Source: Lachnospiraceae bacterium | GTDB lineage: Bacteria; Bacillota; Clostridia; Lachnospirales; Lachnospiraceae | Direction of reading: 5' to 3' | Assembly (NCBI GenBank): GCA_014804425.1 | Contig: JAAUZV010000006.1 | Location: 42,421-106,420, forward strand | DNA length: 64,000 bases | Position numbers and translations under genes: made by a program | The notes under the pieces: generated by a model | What the model was told of the DNA's origin: nothing | Seen by the model: the letters and a program-made list of their open reading frames with translations, nothing else | Databases searched by the model: none | Part shown: in pieces, positions 34,420 through 42,581 of the stretch | Layout: each line of letters begins with the position of its first letter | Position numbering within the stretch: position 1 is the stretch's first letter

Positions 34420-35193
34420 TCATTCCCAGACTTCATTCCCGTCCAGCAGCACATACGGGTAGTCCGCGCGGTCAACGCCCCGCATGGACTTCAGTAACCT
34501 CACATAATCATGCACATCCTGCAATTTCTGCGAACACGCAATGCCGCCAAACAGCAGATCCGTGCTATGAATGTCCGACCCTGCCGTCATCGGCAGCCCG
34601 CAGCGCTGTGCGTATTCCCGCGCCCGCACGTCAAACTCCGGATTGTTGTGACCCTTACTTTTGTGACTGGCATGCGTCGCATTGACGCCCTCCACCGCAT
34701 CCGTGAAATCCGGAAAGATGCGGACTGCCGGAATATACGGCTCATCGCGGTACGGATGACAGTGCACCACCAGACCGCCTGCGGCATTCACCATCCGATA
34801 TTGTTCCTCAATCGTTGCATCCTTGATCTCAGGATGCGCCAAGAGCCACTCTTTGTCTAATCCGTAAATCAAAAATTCCGTTCCGTTATCATTTGCCTCC
34901 CAGCCGAAGAACACCTGAAGCCCGATGCGGTCTCCCTCCGCCTTCGCATCCTCATAACCCGCACAGAAGCGTTCCACCCACTCATGCCAGGGCAGCGACC
35001 TGTCGATACAACTGTTTCCGTAAAAAAAATGATCCGTTACCATGATTCCCGTATAGCCCGCCTCAAAACAGGCGCGCGCCATCTGTGCGCCGCTTGCTTT
35101 TGCGCAGGCGGATGCCTGCGACGTATGCAGATGTGTCTCATACACATAAGGATACCTGCTGTCAATCTTTAATATTTCTCCCGTCTGTCCCAT
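34420..35193 (-). CDS. PHP-domain metal-dependent phosphoesterase
   Basis: A 257-residue cytoplasmic protein with the polymerase-and-histidinol-phosphatase fold. The metal-binding motifs are ETHLHTSQAS, MVTDHFF, a glutamate in FFGWEANDN, VVHCHPYRDE and the C-terminal SDIHST. All expected histidines and acids are present, so it should be active on some phosphoester; the substrate is not evident. The track's GTG start at 35202 sits on top of the ribosome binding site, so the ATG at 35193 with GGAG ten bases upstream is used. Confidence 0.85.
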   Translation of the reverse strand: MGQTGEILKIDSRYPYVYETHLHTSQASACAKASGAQMARACFEAGYTGIMVTDHFFYGNSCIDRSLPWHEWVERFCAGYEDAKAEGDRIGLQVFFGWEANDNGTEFLIYGLDKEWLLAHPEIKDATIEEQYRMVNAAGGLVVHCHPYRDEPYIPAVRIFPDFTDAVEGVNATHASHKSKGHNNPEFDVRAREYAQRCGLPMTAGSDIHSTDLLFGGIACSQKLQDVHDYVRLLKSMRGVDRADYPYVLLDGNEVWE

Positions 35194-35214
35194 TGTTCCC
35201 ACACTCCGCTGTTT

Positions 35215-36213
35215 TTAATATCCGATCACATACCATTTCCCATCGATTTTTGCGACTGTCAGTATCTCACCGTCACTGTACTCGCCCTCGCTGCCCTTAT
35301 AGGTTATTTCGACTTCCACCTCATAACCGCTGTTGATGGAAACGTCATATTGAAAATCTTCCATAAGATCCTGCTCAAGATCCCGGATCTGATACTCCAA
35401 AAGCGGCTCTGCCTGTACGATCGTATAAGTCATTTTCACATGGTTACCGCAATCCCACTCTAAGTTTTCATTAAAGTCTTCCCACAATTCCCGCTCAGAG
35501 CCATAATCGCGTGTCAGCTCACGCCGCACATCCCCACGGAGCCGTTCGGGAAATGCCTCCAACATTTTCCCCATATCCTGTTTTTCCAAACCATTCATTA
35601 AAACGCCGACAGCCTGCTGATATGTTTTGTGACTGTTATCCCGCGCCAAAAGAACAATAAGCAGAACGAGCGCCACCGCCACGATGAGTCCGACGATCGT
35701 GCCGATGATCACAAGCGCCTTGCGGCTGCTCTGCGGCTGTACCGCGACTCCATACGGACTATACGGATTTCCTGCAAAATATCCGTCCTCGCCCGCATAG
35801 CCCGGCATGTTCGGGTAGGATTGCTCCCCGTTTCCATATATCTGCCCGTTTGCATACGGCAGCTCCCCATTCCCATACGGCTGTCCGTTCGCATACACCG
35901 GGCCCGCATTTCCATATAGCTGCCCGTTCGCATACACCGGGCCCGCATTTCCATATGGCTGCCCATTCGCATACACAGGTGCCACATTCTCATATGGCTG
36001 ACCGCTTACATACGGCGGCTCTCCATTCCCATACGGCTGCCCGTTCGCATACACCGGGCCCGCATTCCCGTATGGTCGGTCCCCTATATACGCCGTCTCT
36101 CCGTTTCCAAGCGGCTGCATAGGTGTAAGGTCAATCTCCGTCGGTGTGCCGCATAATGCGCAAAACCGGGCGCCGCTTTGCAGCTCCGTCCCGCAATTCC
36201 TACAATAACTCAT
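35215..36213 (-). CDS. Zinc-ribbon membrane protein with 13-residue tandem repeats
   Basis: A 332-residue protein. An N-terminal zinc ribbon (YCRNCG...FCALCG, residues 3-22) is followed by eight 13-residue repeats of the type YGNAGPVYANGQP (about 35-138). A membrane segment follows (about 170-192, ALVIIGTIVGLIV), then an extracellular-looking domain of about 135 residues. The zinc ribbon should be cytoplasmic. The family of zinc_ribbon_2 membrane proteins is common in Clostridia without known function. GGAGG eight bases before the ATG at 36213 sets the start, 14 bases inside the end of the dihydrofolate reductase gene, so translation is coupled. Confidence 0.78.
   Translation of the reverse strand: MSYCRNCGTELQSGARFCALCGTPTEIDLTPMQPLGNGETAYIGDRPYGNAGPVYANGQPYGNGEPPYVSGQPYENVAPVYANGQPYGNAGPVYANGQLYGNAGPVYANGQPYGNGELPYANGQIYGNGEQSYPNMPGYAGEDGYFAGNPYSPYGVAVQPQSSRKALVIIGTIVGLIVAVALVLLIVLLARDNSHKTYQQAVGVLMNGLEKQDMGKMLEAFPERLRGDVRRELTRDYGSERELWEDFNENLEWDCGNHVKMTYTIVQAEPLLEYQIRDLEQDLMEDFQYDVSINSGYEVEVEITYKGSEGEYSDGEILTVAKIDGKWYVIGY
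35800..36111. repeat. 39-bp tandem repeat array coding for Tyr/Gly/Asn-rich repeats
   Basis: About eight units of 39 bases with moderate divergence; the central units are closest to each other. The first and last are most degenerate. Such arrays can expand or contract by recombination. Confidence 0.85.
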
Positions 36214-36730
36214 TGTCTGCTCCTCCGTCATGGATCATGCTGTTTTTTCTTTCGTACCGATAAAAAGTATACGGTATATCGAAATACGTATGTTCATCAC
36301 TGTCCGCCGTGATCTCCCAATCCTGCGATTCATCCAAATTCGGAAAATAAGCATCCGCCGCATAGGTATGATCGATCTTCGTCACATGCACCGTATCGCA
36401 GTACGGCAGCATCAGACGATACACGCTCTCTCCGCCTACAATGAACACATCCCCATCGTCATATTTTTTTAACTCATCAAGCAGTTCATCTTCACTGTGA
36501 AACACCTGCGCCCCCTTCTTTGTGAAAGAAGGATTCGCGGAAAGAATCAGATTCGTCCTGCCCGTCAGTGGCTGCTCCTGCGGAAAGGTCATTAATGTTT
36601 TTCTGCCGTACACGATCACCTTTCCCGTCGTCATTTCACGGAACATTTTGTGGTCGTTCGGGATGCTCACCAACAGCTTTCCCTTATTGCCGATCGCCCA
36701 ATTTGCGTCCACCGCCACGATCATATTCAT
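36200..36730 (-). CDS. folA: Dihydrofolate reductase
   Basis: This enzyme reduces dihydrofolate with NADPH, supporting thymidylate and purine synthesis. The 176-residue protein shows AVDANWAIGNKG, the active-site acid in IPNDHKMF, the NADPH-binding GKVIVYGRKT and FIVGGESVY. The usual Trp of the LPW motif is replaced (GKLLVSIPND), a variant I recall from other Clostridia. GGAG lies nine bases before the ATG. The 3' end overlaps the start of the zinc-ribbon gene by 14 bases. Confidence 0.92.
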   Translation of the reverse strand: MNMIVAVDANWAIGNKGKLLVSIPNDHKMFREMTTGKVIVYGRKTLMTFPQEQPLTGRTNLILSANPSFTKKGAQVFHSEDELLDELKKYDDGDVFIVGGESVYRLMLPYCDTVHVTKIDHTYAADAYFPNLDESQDWEITADSDEHTYFDIPYTFYRYERKNSMIHDGGADNELL

Positions 36731-36818
36731 CTATGTAATCTCCTCTTAGCCCATCGCTTCCGCCAGATCGGGCATTTCACACAAAATAAGTCTCCTCGGC
36801 AGTCCGTCATGCTCTGCA

Positions 36819-38420
36819 TCAACGATCCCACTTATCCGCAAGCGAGCCGATCTGATCGGCGAATTTCGCCAAATCCTTGTTTGCAACGCCCTCGTTCTTG
36901 CGGATGACTGCGAGCAGGCGCTGTCCTGCCGCCAAAAGCCGTGAGAATACATCCGACTCGCTTCTCGCGCTCTTTTTCTTGAGCCGCACCGGAGCCGCCT
37001 CATAATCCACGCAGTTTTCAAGGAGATCATAACGCGTACCGCTGTAGGGCGCATAGACGTCATAGCCGTACTCGCCGCGCAGACATGCCGCAAACGCTTC
37101 CACGACACTGTCCTCGCCATGCACTAAAAATACCTTCGCAGGCTTCTCGGTAAAGCCGCCGAGCCAGCGGATCAGTCCGTTTTTGTCCGCGTGCCCGCTC
37201 ATGCCTGCAAGTGCTTTAATCTGTGCACGCACCTCGATCGTCTCGCCGAACAGCTTTACCTCTTTCACACCCTCGACCAGCATGCGCCCGAGCGTTCCGA
37301 CCGCCTGATAGCCGACGAACAGCACCGTGCATTCCTCCCTCCAGAGGTTATGTTTCAGATGATGCCTGATACGTCCTGCCTCGCACATGCCGGACGCCGA
37401 TATGATGACCTTCGGCGTATCGTCAAAATTGATCAGCTTCGACTCATCACTCGTGATCGACAGCTTCAAGCCCGGAAATGAAATCGGATTAATTCCTTTT
37501 TTTACGAGCGCCATCGCTTCCTCATCAAAGCAGCTCTCTATGTTTTTATTGAAAATGCCGGTTGCCTCCACCGCAAGCGGGCTGTCCACATACACCGGGA
37601 AATCGGGATACCCCTCGACAAGCCCCTCCGCTTTGATCTGCCTGAAAAAATAAAGCATCTCCTGCGTACGTCCGACTGCAAAGGACGGGATGACAACGTT
37701 GCCTCCCTTGTCAAACGTCTCCTTTATGACCGCCGCAAGATCATGCACATAATCGGGATGCTCCGTGCTGTGCAGGCGGTCGCCGTAAGTCGATTCCATG
37801 ATGACATAATCGGCATCGCTCGTATAGGCAGGATCTTTTAAGAGCGGCTGCTCAATATTGCCGATGTCCCCCGAAAACACAAGCTTCTTTTCATTGCCTC
37901 TTTCATTCACCCACACTTCAATGCTCGCTGAGCCGAGCAGATGCCCGATGTCCGTAAACCGGATGGAAATGCCTTCGCACAGCTCAATGCGCTTTTCATA
38001 CCGGCACGGCACGATCAGCTTGATCACGCCGTCCGCATCCTCCATCGTGTAGAGCGGCTGTATCAGATCATTATTCGCGGAACGTTTTGCCTTGCGGTTT
38101 TTCCACTCCGCCTCCTGCATCTGGATATGCGCACAGTCTCTCAGCATAATGCTGCACAAGTCCGCCGTCGCCTCCGTCGTCAGAACCTGTCCTCTGAAGC
38201 CGCGCGCATACAAAAGCGGCAGCATTCCCGAATGATCCACATGCGCATGCGTCAAAAGCACATAATCAATGAGCGCCTCCTCCGCCGGAAGCTCGGCGTT
38301 TTCAAACACATTCACGCCCTGCTCCATACCGTAATCGACCAAGATCCGTTTTCCGCACGCCTCAAGATAATGACAGCTTCCCGTCACCTCATGAGCCGCT
38401 CCGATAAAAGTCAGCTTCAT
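36819..38420 (-). CDS. Metallo-beta-lactamase/beta-CASP family nuclease
   Basis: A 533-residue cytoplasmic hydrolase. The MBL core has THAHVDHSGMLP, the DIGHLLGSA motif, an FSGDIG strand and a histidine in SGHAD. The beta-CASP segment includes YGDRLH and the ISASGMCEAGR stretch. The order matches the CPSF73-like bacterial RNases rather than DNA-repair nucleases. These enzymes process or degrade RNA. The C-terminal 90 residues are extra helical sequence ending in a basic region. The ATG at 38420 gives the normal MKLTFIGAAH start; GGGGGG lies just upstream. Confidence 0.88.
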   Translation of the reverse strand: MKLTFIGAAHEVTGSCHYLEACGKRILVDYGMEQGVNVFENAELPAEEALIDYVLLTHAHVDHSGMLPLLYARGFRGQVLTTEATADLCSIMLRDCAHIQMQEAEWKNRKAKRSANNDLIQPLYTMEDADGVIKLIVPCRYEKRIELCEGISIRFTDIGHLLGSASIEVWVNERGNEKKLVFSGDIGNIEQPLLKDPAYTSDADYVIMESTYGDRLHSTEHPDYVHDLAAVIKETFDKGGNVVIPSFAVGRTQEMLYFFRQIKAEGLVEGYPDFPVYVDSPLAVEATGIFNKNIESCFDEEAMALVKKGINPISFPGLKLSITSDESKLINFDDTPKVIISASGMCEAGRIRHHLKHNLWREECTVLFVGYQAVGTLGRMLVEGVKEVKLFGETIEVRAQIKALAGMSGHADKNGLIRWLGGFTEKPAKVFLVHGEDSVVEAFAACLRGEYGYDVYAPYSGTRYDLLENCVDYEAAPVRLKKKSARSESDVFSRLLAAGQRLLAVIRKNEGVANKDLAKFADQIGSLADKWDR

Positions 38421-38470
38421 ACCCGATCCCCCCACCTTATTCGTTTTTTATTCGCTTCCCGGCGTTCTCT

Positions 38471-38833
38471 TCACGCCTGCACCCCGATGCACTCCGAAAC
38501 CGCTCCGGAAGCTAACATTTCCTTTGTCATAGACAGATACGGACAGTTTCTGAAACTGCTAAACAGCAGATCGACCGGTCCGAACTGCTCCTTTACCGCC
38601 TTACAGAAAATATCCATATCCGTCTCATCATAGATATTTCCGTGAAAAAAGAACACAGGAATGCGGTATTCCCGCTCCAGATCCTCCTTTAAGCGCATCC
38701 CCGCTTCCTTATCAATATCAATGATCGAAAGAGTGCGGCACTGCTTTGCATAATCCCGCGCATACGCGGCGCCGATCCCCTTTGCGGCTCCCAGCAGCAT
38801 GCCATTCTTTTTTCTGCATAACGACTTGTTCAT
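38471..38833 (-). CDS. Truncated short-chain dehydrogenase-like protein
   Basis: A 120-residue protein covering only the N-terminal half of a short-chain dehydrogenase. It keeps the dinucleotide-binding loop (LLGAAKGIGAAYARD), an acidic strand end (SIIDIDKEAG) and a third strand (FFFHGNIYDETD). The NNAG motif is absent and the catalytic YxxxK is missing because the protein stops early. I see no frameshift that would recover the rest. AAAGGA six bases before the ATG at 38833 supports translation. It may be a remnant or a small NAD-binding protein. Confidence 0.6.
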   Translation of the reverse strand: MNKSLCRKKNGMLLGAAKGIGAAYARDYAKQCRTLSIIDIDKEAGMRLKEDLEREYRIPVFFFHGNIYDETDMDIFCKAVKEQFGPVDLLFSSFRNCPYLSMTKEMLASGAVSECIGVQA

Positions 38834-38893
38834 GAATATTCCTTTCACAAAAACCTCTCCTCCGGCGTTTGCGAAACGCAATGATTCGAAACC

Positions 38894-39565
38894 TCACTTT
38901 TGCCGTATACGTGTCCGATAAAGCCGATTGCTGAACGGATAGGTATAGCGCGCCGATCTTAAGTACGCATCCGCCGACAGGTAGTATCGTTCCCCCCATG
39001 AATACACCTCTAACATGGTTTCCTGCGACTCCTCATAAAGCCCCGTCACCGTGATAAAGTGGGCGGCGACATGTTCCTTTGCCGCCACCATACGGCCGTT
39101 CTGCAAACGATACAGCGTCACGCCCCGCCGCTTTTTATGGAAAAAGGGCGCAGACCCCAAGATCAGTATGACCGGACAATCCGCCAAAAGCTGTTCCCGC
39201 ACGATTGTAAGCAGCCGTTCCTTACTTTTTTTGCCTGAAAAAAGAAAACTCACACCGCGAAGGCGCTCCGGCGCCCGATGCCATAACAGCATAACATTCA
39301 GAACACCCGTATACAGATACGCTGACATGCCGAATCCGGGGATCACGCGCAAAAAACGCCGTTCCAGCTTACGCACAAGGGACAGATAGGCCTCTCTGTC
39401 TCCCGGCGTATTCAAAACATGGCGGTAAATGCAATAATCCGCCGCCGCGATCACCCCGCACCCATAGCGCCTGAGTCTGCCGTCCTGTGAAAAAAAATTC
39501 TTTTTTTCAAACCATTGCTGACTGCCTGCCATATAGCTATGCGGAAGCGCCGCCTTTTTATTCAT
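38894..39565 (-). CDS. C39-like/papain-fold peptidase candidate
   Basis: A 223-residue protein I do not firmly recognise. Around residue 36 YGCGVIAAADY resembles the catalytic-cysteine motif of C39-like peptidases, and near residue 165 HFITVTGLYEES followed by LEVYSWGERYYL fits the histidine and acid strands of that fold. No signal peptide or membrane segment is clear. It overlaps the end of the HD-GYP gene by eight bases, with GAGG just before its ATG, so the two are translated together. The peptidase role is inference from these short motifs. Confidence 0.5.
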   Translation of the reverse strand: MNKKAALPHSYMAGSQQWFEKKNFFSQDGRLRRYGCGVIAAADYCIYRHVLNTPGDREAYLSLVRKLERRFLRVIPGFGMSAYLYTGVLNVMLLWHRAPERLRGVSFLFSGKKSKERLLTIVREQLLADCPVILILGSAPFFHKKRRGVTLYRLQNGRMVAAKEHVAAHFITVTGLYEESQETMLEVYSWGERYYLSADAYLRSARYTYPFSNRLYRTRIRQK

Positions 39566-42119
39566 AACATAACCTCAATTCGTCCGCGCACGCGATCAAT
39601 CCCTTCAACAGCTTCGGGTTGAAGCTGCCGCATTCCCCGTTGAGGATCATGTCCACCGCCTTCTCGTGGGTATACGCGGGCTTATATACGCGGGGACTCA
39701 CAAGCGCATCATATACATCCACCAGACTGACGATCTGACCCCAGATCGGAATCTCATCACCGACCAGATGATCGGGATAGCCTCTGCCGTCATAGCGTTC
39801 GTGATGATAGCGACAGATTTCCCTGCAATAAGCGGAAAATTCATTATCCTGCCCCACCTCGATCGAGTTGAGAATATCATAGCCCCTCGTTGTGTGCGTC
39901 TTCATGACCTCGAACTCATCCGCAGTCAGTCTGCCCGGCTTATTTAAGATTGCGTCCGGAATGGATATTTTACCGACGTCATGCATTGATGCCGCCATCG
40001 TGATCTTTTCTATTTTTTCCGGCGTCAGATCATACTCCGGCTCCTGCTCTGCAAGATAGGTTGCCACAATTTTTGTGAGCTGCTTTGTCCGCATGATATG
40101 TTCCCCGGAGTCGCTGTCCCTGAACTCCACGAGCGCGCCGAGCGAATCAATGATTTTTTCACTAAATCTCTGATATTTGACCTGTTCGTCATACTTTTGC
40201 TTCAAAAGCTCCTGTTTCTTGAGCTCGTCCACACATTTTGCCAGACAGATAAACTGGCCCTCGCCATGCTGTGCACGGCGGATCAGGATCGTATACCAAT
40301 GATAATCCGGTCCTAAGCCGTCCCGCACCCGAATATCAAAATAAACCTCCTTGCGCCCTTTGGAAAACGCCGACGGCGACGACAGATACATCCGTTTTGC
40401 GCGGAAGTTGTCCAAATCGTCCGGATAAATGCGGGTCCGCTCATATGCCGCGACGATACGCGTTAATTTTCTCACGATCGGCCTATTCTGCGTCCGCTCG
40501 TCTCCAAGGCGGAATACCTGACAAATATCCTTTTGCAGGTCCACGACATACAGTCTTTGGAACGAATCCTGAAACATGAAGCCCATCTGCTCAAGAAGCT
40601 GCTCGTTCGTATTTTCCAGACTTTTTTCACGCGATATATCTTCAATGATACCTACAATATAGGTATGCCCGTCCGAATCGCCCATGTCCTTACATTTTAC
40701 GCGATGCCAGGAATATTCCTGCGCTTCTCGACTTTTTATCCTGATCTCGACTGCCTCTCTGTTACCTCCCTTAAATACCGTGAGCAGCTTATCCACATCC
40801 TCAGGATGCACCTCGCCCCTTTTACCCATTTCCTCACAGCATTTCTCAATATGATACGGTACCAGCCTGCCCTGCTCATCCTTTGACAAACAATGCATGG
40901 TCAGCACGTCGCTCCTTATGTCATATTCAAAGCGGATATTGCCGGTCGCACCCATCGCAAGATCGGAGCGCACCTGCTCCTCCGTCAAATGAATCTGTGC
41001 GTTTTTCAGCTCCGTAATATCCATACGGATACCGAGATATACCGGTTTACCGTCACGCTCCTCCAGCTTCACACCGCTCATTTGTACCCAGCGGAGCCGC
41101 CTGCTCCGCCCCATGCGGATCCGGTAGATCACGTCAAACGGCTCACCCGTTTTCGCCTTTTCCAAAATAACCCTGCACACCTCCGCACGGTCCGCAGGCA
41201 GCACATGAGCGATATAGCCGCCCTGATAGTCCTCTTTCTTTTTTTCCGCCAGCTTGTAGAACTCCTCGTTCACATGCACGATCGTTAATTGCTCATCTGC
41301 AACAAACTGCACAACGCCGCCCGGAATCGCCGCATATGCAGCATCCAGTGTTGTCTGGAGCTTCTGCTGCAGGCTCATGCGAAAATCGATATTTCTCATC
41401 AGACCTACGCAGGAAACACGCGCCAGATCCGCCGTATACACCCGCACAAACCGAAGCGCCATCCAATGATAGTCACCGTCCGGCTCCTTCATCCGAAACT
41501 CGATATGCACCTCATCCCCGTCTTTTGCAAGCTGTTCCAGCAGATAGCAAAGATCCGTTTTCTTTGTAAATTCCTCGCGATAATCAGGATGAACCCCTTC
41601 GCCAAGCATCTGCATCGCCTTTATGAAATTTCCGTGATCGCCTTTCTGAAACGCGGTCTTTCCATCCGCCGCCAGTACCATATGCGCGTTACCTGTCAGA
41701 TTAACGGCAGTCACAACAGAGTACACGGACGAGAGCGTATCTCCCATGATCTTGGACAGCTCCGACTTAAACTTCTCCGCCTCGTCCAAATAAGTCAGCA
41801 TAAAATATACCACATACGCAGGCGTTCCGTCCCAGCTGAACTCGTCAAACCACACATCGGTCTCCCCACCGAAATCCGGCAGATACAGCCGGTAGCGCTC
41901 ATCCGTTTCCTTTCCGTCTGCATGCCGGCGTAACGCCCTTAATATTCGTTTTGCATTACTATCTTCTTCAAAAACGGGCTGAATGCCTGTTCCCGCTTCC
42001 GCCGCCGGATACGCTCGGCGAAACGTCTCATTTGCATATAAAACGATATGCTCGTCCCGCGACAATACAACGATGCCGACATTGGACATATGCTCCAATA
42101 TTTTCTCAAACCGCTCCAT
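39558..42119 (-). CDS. PAS-domain HD-GYP cyclic-di-GMP phosphodiesterase
   Basis: An 853-residue signalling protein without membrane segments. PAS-like domains are visible at about residues 1-110 (GIVVLSRDEHIVLYANETF), 255-390 and 390-510; the last two end in IRMDITELK and GIIEDISREK. A further PAS-like block precedes an intact HD-GYP domain (about 650-853) with HDVGKISIPDAILNKPG and HHERYDGRGYP. The enzyme should hydrolyse cyclic di-GMP in response to cues sensed by the PAS domains. GGAGG six bases before the ATG at 42119 sets the start; the track's extra 33 residues overlap a structured leader. Confidence 0.9.
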   Translation of the reverse strand: MERFEKILEHMSNVGIVVLSRDEHIVLYANETFRRAYPAAEAGTGIQPVFEEDSNAKRILRALRRHADGKETDERYRLYLPDFGGETDVWFDEFSWDGTPAYVVYFMLTYLDEAEKFKSELSKIMGDTLSSVYSVVTAVNLTGNAHMVLAADGKTAFQKGDHGNFIKAMQMLGEGVHPDYREEFTKKTDLCYLLEQLAKDGDEVHIEFRMKEPDGDYHWMALRFVRVYTADLARVSCVGLMRNIDFRMSLQQKLQTTLDAAYAAIPGGVVQFVADEQLTIVHVNEEFYKLAEKKKEDYQGGYIAHVLPADRAEVCRVILEKAKTGEPFDVIYRIRMGRSRRLRWVQMSGVKLEERDGKPVYLGIRMDITELKNAQIHLTEEQVRSDLAMGATGNIRFEYDIRSDVLTMHCLSKDEQGRLVPYHIEKCCEEMGKRGEVHPEDVDKLLTVFKGGNREAVEIRIKSREAQEYSWHRVKCKDMGDSDGHTYIVGIIEDISREKSLENTNEQLLEQMGFMFQDSFQRLYVVDLQKDICQVFRLGDERTQNRPIVRKLTRIVAAYERTRIYPDDLDNFRAKRMYLSSPSAFSKGRKEVYFDIRVRDGLGPDYHWYTILIRRAQHGEGQFICLAKCVDELKKQELLKQKYDEQVKYQRFSEKIIDSLGALVEFRDSDSGEHIMRTKQLTKIVATYLAEQEPEYDLTPEKIEKITMAASMHDVGKISIPDAILNKPGRLTADEFEVMKTHTTRGYDILNSIEVGQDNEFSAYCREICRYHHERYDGRGYPDHLVGDEIPIWGQIVSLVDVYDALVSPRVYKPAYTHEKAVDMILNGECGSFNPKLLKGLIACADELRLCYE

Positions 42120-42247
42120 GCCGCTCCTCCTTCCGTTCCATGGCATTTCCGCCTGCGCATAAGCATCCCCGACTCGTTCTCTCGGGGCTTCCCTCCCGCC
42201 TGCGCTTATGCGGATCATCTTTCCGGACCGCCCACGCGATCAATATT
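42120..42247 (-). promoter_or_regulatory. Structured leader of the HD-GYP gene
   Basis: The roughly 128-base leader contains nested stems: CGCATAAGC pairs with GCTTATGCG, enclosing CCCCGA/TCGGGG. The sequence GCGCAGGCGG occurs twice. It does not match the cyclic-di-GMP riboswitches I know. It may be an RNA regulator or simply stable structure. Confidence 0.5.
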
Positions 42248-42253
42248 GAATTT

Positions 42254-42262
42254 ATTATAGCA
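42254..42262 (-). promoter_or_regulatory. Extended -10 promoter of the HD-GYP gene
   Basis: TGCTATAAT on the minus strand; the -35 (TTTTGA at 17 bases) is weak. Confidence 0.55.
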
Positions 42263-42355
42263 TATTTTTCCTTGTATCAAAAGTCGTTCCTATGAAAAAA
42301 ATTGTGATGAAAGGTTATCATATTTCACGAAAATAAATATCGCGCAAAAAAGTAA

Positions 42356-42384
42356 TTGACAAGTGCGGCCGCATCATGTATATT
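42356..42384 (+). promoter_or_regulatory. Promoter of tRNA-Gly
   Basis: TTGACA (42356-42361), a 17-base spacer and TATATT (42379-42384), starting transcription about 20 bases before the tRNA. Confidence 0.85.
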
Positions 42385-42411
42385 GTTAGTTGTCCGTATG
42401 AATTACGGTAT

Positions 42412-42484
42412 GCGCGAGTGGCTCAGTTGGTGGAGCGCGACCTTGCCAAGGTCGAGGCCGCGGGTTCGAGTCCCGTCTCGCGCT
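42412..42484 (+). tRNA. tRNA-Gly (anticodon GCC)
   Basis: The acceptor arms GCGCGAG and CTCGCGC pair fully. The anticodon loop CTTGCCAAG gives anticodon GCC for glycine, and GGTTCGAGTCC forms the T arm. The discriminator base is T, usual for bacterial tRNA-Gly. No CCA is encoded. Confidence 0.96.
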
Positions 42485-42489
42485 CTTAT

Positions 42490-42521
42490 AAAAGACTCTC
42501 GCTGATGCGGGAGTCTTTTTT
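42490..42521 (+). terminator. Terminator of tRNA-Gly
   Basis: AAAAGACTC...GAGTCTTTTTT hairpin with T tract directly after the tRNA. Confidence 0.85.
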
Positions 42522-42533
42522 CGTATCACAGCC

Positions 42534-42568
42534 AAAAGGGGAGCACGCTTTCTATGCGTCTCCCCTTT
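42534..42568 (-). terminator. Terminator of the GH3 gene
   Basis: On the minus strand AAAGGGGAG pairs with CTCCCCTTT, followed by a further T, 14 bases after the GH3 stop. Confidence 0.75.
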
Positions 42569-42581
42569 ATTGATCGATTAT

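Noticed and set aside
35800-36111. Tandem 39-base repeats as a CRISPR array
   Set aside because: The repeats are contiguous without spacers, stay in frame and encode a protein.
38718-38999. Minus-strand ORF bridging the SDR-like and C39-like genes, as a possible frameshifted join
   Set aside because: It only covers the ends of both genes in a third frame and does not restore the missing SDR half.
42120-42218. N-terminal extension of the HD-GYP protein from 42218
   Set aside because: There is no good ribosome binding site at 42218, the stretch is explained by nested stems, and GGAGG precedes the ATG at 42119.
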